A stretch of 64,000 bases of DNA from Gymnothorax reevesii (Eukaryota > Chordata > Actinopteri > Anguilliformes > Muraenidae), in NCBI GenBank assembly GCA_029721435.1, contig CM056573.1, positions 49,822,501 to 49,886,500 on the forward strand, given 5' to 3'. The translations under genes and the position numbers were made by a program. Positions 56,150-64,000 of this stretch are shown one piece after another; within the stretch, counting starts at the first letter, position 1; each line of letters starts with the position of its first letter. The notes beneath the pieces were generated by a model. That model was not told where the DNA came from. It did no database searches and saw only the letters and a list, made by a program, of their open reading frames with translations.

Positions 56150-56700
56150 CTCTCATTTTACCGTTTGGGAGTGTTGGGCATGAAGAAGTCAATGTACAGT
56201 AGATGGTGAATAATAAAGGGCCAAGAATTGAACCTTGTGGGATGCCACTGCTGATTTTAGCAGGCTAAGACTTAACGCCCTCAACTGAAATATATTGATT
56301 CCTATTCTCCGTAGAGCTTTTAAACTAGTTACCAGTGGATTTATTGAAGCCAATAACTGAATCTTTTCAGAAGGCAGACATGATCAACAGTATCAAATGC
56401 CTTTGGTAGCTCAATTTGTTTTCTATTATCTAATGCACTAACAATATGATTGATAACTGAGGAAGCCACAGTAATAATGGAATGCCCAGACCTGACATTA
56501 GACTGGTTAGCATTTAAAATGCCATTAAACAGGACCATAACTGAGAATGAACTAGGGACTCCAGAATCTTAACCAGTCAAGGCAACTTGGATATTGGACA
56601 GTAACTATTCAAACTGATGGTGCTTCCCCATTTTAATAAAGTGGGAACATTGAAAATCTTTCATACTTTTGGCATGTTACTGGACATGATGAAGGTCTTA
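56150..56700 (-). pseudogene. Non-LTR retrotransposon RT relic
   Basis: On the minus strand: ILESLV-type start (SGVPSSF...), NGILNANQSNVRSGHS, IITVASSVINHIVSAL and PKAFDTVDHVCLLKRF, then KISSGIPQGSILGPLLF. The order GHST..., KAFDTVDH and GIPQGS is that of the fingers and palm of a LINE RT. Deletions remove residues before the KAFD motif and between blocks. It differs from the 11377 fragment in the region retained; the clade is not assigned. Confidence 0.75.
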
Positions 56701-57254
56701 TTGCAAAACCTTTGGTTCTTATAGTTGAGTGGGGCAGACAGTTTCAAAAGATATGGATTGAGCAAGTAAACCCCTGACAATTTTTTTAAACACAGTTTTA
56801 TTGACAGCTTCAAGCACTTCCCTTATTGAAATGCCACGTAAAATAAAATATGCTATCACAGTTCAGCAAATAAGAAGTTTTATATGGGCTGAAATATTTG
56901 CCACCAGAGACTGAATTTGAATAATTTCTATTTGAATTTCAATTGCTAAACTTGAATCATTGCACTGAAAAACTGAATCTGAATAGTATGATTTGAAATT
57001 AAATTATTAGTTTGGAACTGAAGTCCAATAAACTTGAAACTGAATGTAAGATTACTAAATTTAATTCGGTTTCTCTTAAACTATATTTGATTCTCACTGA
57101 AAATTCAACACTATGTATTTTCACATTCAGTTCTCAAAATTCAACTTCAATTCACTGTGACAGAAATCGGGGTAGTTGAGGAAGAGCAATCGAGCTCAGA
57201 TACGCAGGTGTTCTCTTCAGCCAATCAGTACCTACGTTTTTGAGCACGTCATTT

Positions 57255-57296
57255 GTTGCCACCAAGGACAGTATAAAACAGTCCTTGGTTGCCACC
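57255..57296. mobile_element. 24-bp palindromic insertion with 9-bp duplication
   Basis: In the left arm GTTGCCACC occurs twice (57255-57263 and 57288-57296) around 24 bases that begin AAGGAC and end GTCCTTG with TATAAAA in the loop. The right arm (about 60728) has only one GTTGCCACC at the corresponding place. The uninterrupted arm shows that this is an insertion. Confidence 0.8.
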
Positions 57297-58289
57297 CGCC
57301 AGCGTAATTTCCTACGTTAGTTGAGCGTATATTCATCATATGCTAGCAATATGGTTTTGTTGTTGCTGTACTGTTATTAGCCAAGCCCTATATGCCATAG
57401 GCAGGAACCTTGCAGATGGCTACACTTTGCGACGCTGCCTGCCCCCAACTTGTTCGTTTAAATTCTTGGGAAGTAGGAGCAATCAGTATTTTCCACATAC
57501 AGTATTTCAATCCAGGTGGCTTCACCATCAAGCTGAAACAGGCATTATCGGCCCATGTAAGAATTGATGCATCATCATCACCGCTGTCATTTTGAAAAGG
57601 TCTTACTTCAATCTGTCTGAATCGCTTTATTTATTTTTTTGCAGCCCACAGCACCCCCATATGGACACTGTTTGTCTCACACGAACTTTAACCTAAATAG
57701 ATACATTAAATAATAGATTGAACAATACAACTAACATGTGTGCAGGTTCCCAGATGTGAGGTCTGAAACAAAAATGGAACAAAAAAAAAAAAACAAAAAG
57801 GTTACCAGAATGCAATAGACATTAAATCAGTCAAAGAACCATTTCAACGTCAAAAAACCTAAAGTCAATTCTATATTCAACCTGGGATAATTCATGCCAT
57901 CAAATTGGATAATTAAAAAACTGCCCATCACTCTCAACAATGGCGATCAGAATAATCACAAAACAACCAGAATCTTGTCTGTATGATAAATTAATGAAAT
58001 AATATCATACCTCAGGTCTTCCTTAATATTTAGAGTTAACACCGTTCTTTGATTTAATTTCCTTCTCACACTGGTGACGTTGCCGTTACTTCCATTTTTC
58101 TTTCAGACTTAATATACGGTAACCTTGGGTCGCGTGCATGTTGACGGTGTATACTATTTGATGCGTTTATTCAGGCTAAATTTCTGATCAGTACAGTCAA
58201 GCATGTCTAAACAGGGTAGGTGTGCTGTTGGGTGTAAAAAAATAAAATAAAATAAACGGTACCCTGTTGAAAAAAGTCAGAGAAACCAT

Positions 58290-59600
58290 TAGCCAACAAT
58301 TAGGCATATTCTATTGGTTTCTTATGGTTCCTGGTGGTTTTGTTATGGTTTCTAATGGCTACTTATGTTTTCCTAATGGTTCAGTTTGTTTTTCTAATGG
58401 GATTCTATTATCTCCTACCCAAATCTACAGGACTTTAACTGGTCCCTACTAATGGTTCCTACAGGAGTCTTAATGGTTCCCACAGGAGTCTAATTATTCC
58501 TACAGAAGTCTTAATGGTTCCTACAGGCATTTCTATTCCAGTCTTATGGTCACTATACAGTGGTCGAGTAGTCACTACTGGGTGTTGTGGTCTCTAATGG
58601 TTCCTAATGTCACGGAGGAACACAGATGTTATAGCCTTCTTTGGCGATCACATCTGTGTGATTTCTAGTGGGTCCTTGTGTAGGCTATACAGTACGTTAG
58701 TAGATTGCAGTGTTCAGTGATTTCATTTAATTCATTCCAAGATCACCTTTGGCCTTTTGCGATTAAATTTGTGATTAAATCATATTTGGCCTTTTGTGAT
58801 TAAATCACTGTTCATGACTCATCCATTCAAAAGGAGGGAAAAGAACACAACCTGACAGTTTGATGGTTCATGTTCTGAAAAAATTTTATTAAAATCACAA
58901 ACGGCAATGAGTTGTCACAGCCCATATGTCCTGTTCCTACGGTGGCCGTAAGTGTCAACTTGCGTTTGTGTTGTGGCTATTTGCATTCGTGTTTTTTTCT
59001 TTTGCGAAGCGTTGACACTTCTCGGCCACCGTATGTTCCCACTTCAGAGGGGAAAATATCTGAATATATACACAATTACACATTTGTATAGACATATCTC
59101 TGGTGCCCAGTGTTAGGACTCTGCTATAATTTCTGTTGCAGCAGTTGGTTTCTCAGTATGTTTTTCTTATAGTTTTAGATCCTAATGGGACCAGTTTTCT
59201 TAATGTTATTAGCTCCAAATGGAACCAGTAGCTTTTTAATGGTACTACATTCTAATGGAACCAGTAGCTTTCTAATGGTATTACATTCTAATGAGACCAG
59301 TTACTACATTAGAATGTAATACCATTAGAGACCTAATGGTCACCAGTAGGTCTCTAATGGTAATACATTCTAATGGGGCCAGTAGGTCTCTAATGGTTTT
59401 ATATCCTAATGGGCCCAGTAGGTTCCTAATGGTTTTACATCCTAATGTGACCAGTTGGTTCTTAATGGTTTTACATCCTAATGGTTTCTTCTATTGGTTC
59501 CTAATGGGGTTCCAATTCCCATGAGACCATTAGAAACCTAATGGTTCCTAATGGTTTTTTTTCTAATGGTACTCTACTGGATTTTTCAGCAGGGTTGGGA
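58290..59600. repeat. Degenerate CTAATGG minisatellite
   Basis: CTAATGG or TTAATGG recurs dozens of times at short, irregular spacing, often as CTAATGGTTCCTA or ACATTCTAATGG. An unrelated stretch at 58620-59130 splits it. The plus frames made of repeated FLMVLHPNG-type blocks come from this repeat. Confidence 0.8.
58936..59031. mobile_element. Small foldback element
   Basis: TACGGTGGCCGTAAGTGTCAA pairs, with small differences, with TTGACACTTCTCGGCCACCGTA. The loop is about 50 bp. No gene. Positions are to within a few bases. Confidence 0.7.
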
Positions 59601-59689
59601 CACCTTTATGGACTTAAGTAAGACCTTTTGAAAATGAAAGTAGTGATGGCAGAGCATAAAATCTCACATAGGCCAAAAGTGTAAATATA

Positions 59690-60370
59690 ATCAGTTTTGA
59701 GTCGGCTGCTCATCTATATTGCCGTTTCTGTTCATGTTGATAGGCAGAAAATAGACCGACCAACTGTCAGTCTGTTTCGGCTTTATGGTGAAGCCACCGG
59801 GGTTAAATATGTGTAAAATATCGATTCCTCCCACCTGCCAAAAATCAGAACTAAGGGGATCTGCCCGACAGCGCCGCAAAGCATAGCAATCAGCTTAGAT
59901 CCAGCCTATTGCAGATCAGGGCTAGCTAATGACATAAGGGCAAAAACAAAACCATATCGCTGACATATTATGATTATTTACTAAGAGTTCCCCTTCCCTT
60001 TTGACACAAATCTGATTCCACAGAGATGCGTCAAATCTTACATGGGCCGACAATGCAAATACAATCAGTTAGCTATAGATATTAGGACAGGCAGTCCACA
60101 TTTCCTTCATGGTAATTGGCAGAATATAATGTGACCAGCAGTCAGCCTATTTCGGCTTGATGGTGAAGCCACCTGGATTGAAATACTGTTTGCGTAAAAT
60201 AGCGATTGCTCCTACGTCCCAAGAATTTAAACAAACAAGTTGAGGGCAGACAGTGTGGCAAAGTATAGCCAACTGCTAGGTTCCTGCCAATGACACATAG
60301 GGCCTGGCTAATAACATTACAGCAACAACAAAACCATATTACTAACATATGATGAATATTTGCTCAGATT
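59690..60370. repeat. Direct duplication within the right arm
   Basis: The block at about 59700-59965 recurs at about 60110-60365 (TTTCGGCTT(T/G)ATGGTGAAGCC, AAAACAAAACCATAT). The left arm has only one matching copy (57340-57560), so this arm duplicated a segment. Confidence 0.75.
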
Positions 60371-61129
60371 TTCCCTCGCTAAAGTTAGCATGCTAGCTAG
60401 CTACTACTCTAAAAAATGATATGCAATTGCCCACATTGCAGAATAACAGGCCATCACAGCATAATCGGTAAGCAAGCCATTAAGTTAGTCCACCAATATT
60501 AACAGTTTATTGATAACCTCCTTAATCTTCAACGCTTTAAATGGCTATGAAATTATATATCTGGCTTGTTGACATTAGATAACGGAAGCTGTTATTCTAG
60601 GGTGATGAACTCTCTCGTGTGGAGGCCATTGACTGTATGGTGGAGGCATATTCCTCATTTTCCAAATAAGGCAGAACACGCCCAATTTTTTGGATATACG
60701 CTCAACTAACGTAGGAAATTAGCGGCGGGTGGCAACAAATGACGTGCTCAAAAACGTAGGTGCTGATTGGCCGAAGAGAAGACTTGTGTATCTGCGCTCG
60801 ATTGCTCTTCCTAAATTACCCGGATGTCTGTCACAGTAAATTGAAATTGAATTTTGAGAACTGAATTTGAATTGTGAGAACTGAATTTGAAAATATATAG
60901 AGTTGAATTTGCAGTGAGGATCAAATATAGTTTCAGAGAAACAGAATTAAATTTCATAATCTTACATTCAGTTTCAAGTTTATTGAACTTAAGTTCCAAA
61001 CTAATAAGCTCAATTTCAAATTATACTATTCAGATTCAGTTTTTTAATGCAATGATTCAAGTTTAGCTTATGAAATTCAAATATAAATCATTCAAATTCA
61101 TTTTCTGGTGGCACATATTTCAGCCCATA

Positions 61130-62115
61130 GTTTAAGGGTGGGCCGATAGATCTGAGGAACAATTCTTTTCATCTGTCTGTTCAGAGACACTTGGGCCTGC
61201 TATTTTGTTGATCTAAAAAATATAGCTTGCTGAAAAAAAGAGCTGAATCAAAGCATTACTTATTTCAGCTTTAACAGTAATCAATTTTGAATATTTTCCA
61301 TAGTTGAGTTGAATTTCAACCAACACCATAAGAGAGCTGAAATAAAAATCTGATTTTTCCTTTCTTTTTTTAAGTCTTTTTTAAAAAATTTGGCATCTCC
61401 AATCCCACCCAAATCTGGAATGCCCAATTGGAGAACTATGTACAAAGCTTGCTCATATGCAGTGGCATGCGCAGACATTTTGGGGGGCAGGTGCTCAGTG
61501 AAAAATCTGGGCACTTCAGTGTTTCCCCACAGACCGGGGTGGGGGGGTGTAGATTCTTCTTATTTTGTTGAGCTGGGGGGGTGGCTGCTTTTTATTTTGT
61601 TGAGAATTTATCGATGATCACATCAACATATTGACGACACGGTTTCTCTCCCCCATGTCATCTAAAAGCGACAAAATACTGGACTACATTCAGTACAGAA
61701 AAATAATTTAATTATAATTAGGTCTTTGCTCCAGCATTTGGTGACAGCATTTCAGAACTCTTCAGCGAGTTAAGATAATTTTGGTGACTAGTACGTGGTT
61801 TTGTCCGTTTACATTTTCCAATCAGACAGCTGTCTATTTTTTACAGCAAGGTGCGTGACCAAGCTGCAAAAACAGGTGTACGTACTTGTCGCCGAAATTA
61901 CCTTCATTAGCTGAAGAGCTCTGAAATGTCGCCGCCGAATGCTGGTGCATAGACCAAATTATAATTATTTATTCTCCTGTACTGAATATAGCCCATTATT
62001 TTATCGCTTTTAGATCACATGAGGGAGAGAAGCAATGTCGTCAATTTCCACTTGATTATTCTTGAATTGGAAAACGTGTTAATAAAGGAAAACCATTTAG
62101 AACAAGTAGACATGG
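61130..62115. other. No recognisable gene
   Basis: A G-rich tract at 61530-61580. The small frames lack motifs. Confidence 0.4.
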
Positions 62116-62119
62116 TATG

Positions 62120-62345
62120 CAACATCCCCCGCCGATCGTGCGCTTTTTATTTTCAAACTCCATCAAGGCCTTTATGGTCTGAAGCTACATACCAAATTTG
62201 GTTGTCCAATCTGTAATAGTTTCTGAGAAAAGTTGTCCCCTTCCTCTCGGACGGACGGACGGACGCACACATGCACGCACACATGCATGGACGGACGGAG
62301 GTCAAATCTATATCCCCTTCACACTTCGTGTTGGGGGGAGATAAT
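62120..62345. repeat. Hairpin-ended dispersed repeat
   Basis: CATCCCCCGCCGATCG on the left and TTGGGGGGAGATA on the right bracket a body with CCAAATTTGGTTGTCCAATC and a GGAC-repeat (CGGACGGACGGACG). The layout parallels the family B element. Confidence 0.45.
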
Positions 62346-62349
62346 TAGC

Positions 62350-63160
62350 CAGGACTAATTGTTGTCAATAAAGGGATGGATATTAGCCCCCAAATTTTCA
62401 GGTGTAAAGCCAGCCTTGGTAAACGACATGGCGTATGACCACCAAATTTGCAGGGGATGATGTACACATAAAGCTAAATCACTACAATCATTTTTGTATG
62501 ATTATGACCTACTATGGCATCATTATGATGGAATAGTTTGATTTTGCTGCCTGAAACTGTGATTTCTTGCAAATTTACGGTATGCATCACAATTTTCACA
62601 CATATTGGCCTGTATGCATGAAAGCAGAATAGTGACAGAATGGCCTGTACCAGGTATAAATCAATGGTTTCACCACTGTTGCTATGCATGAACGTGGTAT
62701 AAGTTAAACTGCGATATAACTTCAAACTCGAATAGGGAGCTGTGTGGTCAAATATAGAAGAGCTTTATCTGTGAAGTAAATACAGCAGATTTCCTGGTGT
62801 AACTTATACCAACCAAGGGGTAGGTTTAAGGAGTGGAATAAGACAATTTGCAGTCCGCTTTCAGTGGATGTCTCAAAACTGTGCCTTCTGTTTTTAGGAT
62901 ACTGGTGAGAGGTGATGTTCAAATTATCTTGTATAGATGGACACTCATTTGGAGATTCTCAACTCATTTTATACTTGTCTTTACCAAAAGAAAAAAGTAT
63001 AACTGAATGTCTGAACAAACATTCAAGGTTGCAGTGCATATTCATTTAACCGGCGAAATGATCAGCAATCAGCCTGGCCCTGACTCAAACCCCTTGCATA
63101 TTGTCCTCGACATGTTCATCTGGCTCCACCTCATCGCCTCAGCATCAATGTCACTCTATT
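62350..63160. other. No recognisable feature
   Basis: Small frames only; none has a recognisable motif. Confidence 0.4.
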
Positions 63161-63165
63161 GTGAT

Positions 63166-63292
63166 TAGGGAGTTTCCGCAAACTCCTCCAAAACGTGAAC
63201 ACGAACGTCCATCTTTTTTCCTTTGACCACAAAAGCAGCGGTCGAACAATAGATTGGCGTTCACGTACTAGCTCGCGAAAACTCCCTATTCT
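63166..63292. mobile_element. Small foldback element
   Basis: TTAGGGAGTTTCCGC at the left pairs with GCGAAAACTCCCTATT at the right, and ACGTGAACACGAACG with GCGTTCACGT further in. About 127 bp and non-coding. Confidence 0.65.
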
Positions 63293-63359
63293 GACTAATG
63301 AAGCGTGAGAGCAGGCCTATTAATAGATTTGCGGTAAATAACAGCAATAAATTATTCAA

Positions 63360-63644
63360 CTAGAAAAGCACTCAGAAAGCGCAGACCTCCGCCAGGGGGC
63401 AGCAAAACCCAGAAGCACGGCGATTGGAACTCCGGCCCATTGGAAAGACTTGAAATCTTGAACTTTTGCGTATATCTCAGCAGTACTTTGGCCTAGATAT
63501 GCCAAAATCACCTGTTCCTTGACTTAATACCCACATCCTCTGAAAATTTCATTAAAATCTGTCTATTACTTTTTGAGTTATGTTGTTCACAAACAAACCA
63601 ACAAACAAACGCCACCAAAAACATAATCTCCCTGGCGGAGGTAA
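63360..63644 (-). mobile_element. Helitron-like family C element
   Basis: On the minus strand it ends GGTCTGCGCTT-tct-GAGTGC, TTTTCTAG, then TT in the flank. The inferred 5' end carries ACCTCCGCCAGGG, the inverse of the 3'-subterminal CCTGGCGGAGGT. Same layout as family A with different sequence. Confidence 0.6.
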
Positions 63645-63779
63645 TAACCCCATTACTACGGAATAGCTTATTCGCACAATAGTTATTCCGTGAATAAATC
63701 AAACTACGTTTCATGCATACCAATTTTCTTACACCACAGAGGCTTCAATAACTATTCTCGGTATAAGCTTACACCCAGT

Positions 63780-64000
63780 ACAAGCAGTACAGTAAAACTG
63801 GATTTTATTATGGAATAGGGAAAACCCACGCAGAGCAGGAGGCAACAGTACAGAGTCCACAATCCAAAAATCAAAATTCCAGGGACGTAATCCAAACTGT
63901 ACACAGGGCAGCAAACACAAAACTCAGTCTCGGGCAAAACAGGTTCGGTACACAGGCACGGGTTTGTCAGAGAGTCCAAAGCCAAAATCCAGTGGGCGTA
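63780..64000. repeat. Dispersed repeat, copy 2, runs off the window
   Basis: Homologous to 47400-47720, ending at AATCCAGTGGGCGTA at the window edge. Confidence 0.6.

Larger units (their letters stand above)
56883..61129. mobile_element. Large element with very long inverted arms
   Basis: It starts TATGGGCTGAAATATTTGCC and ends with the inverse (TTTCAGCCCATA at 61118-61129). The inverted arms continue for about 470 bp with moderate divergence (CAATCGAGC / GCTCGATTG; CTACGTTAGTTGAGCGTATA / TATACGCTCAACTAACGTAG), then a further 260 bp (57330-57600 against 60100-60370) after a 340-bp insert in the right arm. The centre (57630-59640) has a CTAATGG minisatellite and a small foldback. No transposase seen. 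The superfamily is unknown. Confidence 0.75.

Noticed and set aside
59291..59524. 77-codon frame with repeated FLMVLHPN blocks
   Set aside because: It is produced by the CTAATGG minisatellite.
1..64000. CRISPR arrays, operons, ribosome binding sites, tRNA and rRNA genes
   Set aside because: The sequence is vertebrate-like; tandem arrays lack the repeat-spacer pattern, and the only tRNA-like parts are SINE heads.

Overview
The window reads as intergenic DNA of a ray-finned (teleost) fish. The evidence is the repeat content: several Tc1/mariner families, PIF/Harbinger, TTAA-site (Kolobok- and piggyBac-like) elements, a tRNA-headed SINE with a (GGAT)n tail and another with an L2-type 3' stem, Rex-like and other non-LTR relics, Ty3/gypsy relics and solo LTRs, and many small hairpin-ended repeats with internal minisatellites. 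The species cannot be named. No complete host gene, tRNA, rRNA or CRISPR array was found. Most long open frames lie inside mobile elements or tandem repeats.

Layout. 0.4-1.8 kb: a chimera of two Tc1/mariner families. 1.9-4.0 kb: hairpin-type repeats with a 147-bp tandem array. 4.2-5.2 kb: an element with inverted ends and an AAAT target duplication. 5.9-8.2 kb: exons resembling a Myb/SANT-like gene, split by a Harbinger element with a CTG duplication. 10.8-13.4 kb: a second Harbinger carrying a spliced Myb-like gene on the minus strand, itself holding a Tc1 end and a LINE fragment. 14.6-17.9 kb: a TTAA-flanked element with internal duplications. 19.3-20.6 kb: a degenerate AGTATAC-rich array. 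21.7-23.3 kb: a decayed Tc1/mariner element. 24.7 and 33.0 kb: two related solo LTRs. 26.7-30.4 kb: a TTAA-flanked element carrying a P2X7-C-terminus-like ORF and a THAP-domain relic. 35.1-37.5 kb: a TIR element split by a Helitron-like element containing a 156-bp array. 38.7-42.6 kb: a minus-strand gypsy pol relic split inside its integrase by a Tc1 element. 43.2-44.8 kb: two non-autonomous TIR elements. 45.4-46.9 kb: three near-identical Helitron-like copies. 49.0-53.7 kb: a piggyBac-like MITE, a SINE, a nested hairpin repeat and a Tc1 element with a long transposase ORF. 54.3-56.7 kb: a further Tc1 relic and a LINE RT relic. 56.9-61.1 kb: a 4.2-kb element with very long inverted arms. 62.1-64.0 kb: more hairpin repeats.

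The strongest cross-cutting pattern is a set of short non-autonomous elements whose inferred 3' ends share a small hairpin followed by CT(A/T)G and then TT in the flank, with a compensatory base-pair change between two copies. Their bodies carry tandem units of about 150 bp and repeated nuclear-receptor half-site motifs. The second main point is the TTAA element at 26.7-30.4 kb, which pairs a cysteine-rich P2X7-tail-like ORF with a THAP exon. All assignments come from reading the sequence. None was checked against a database.
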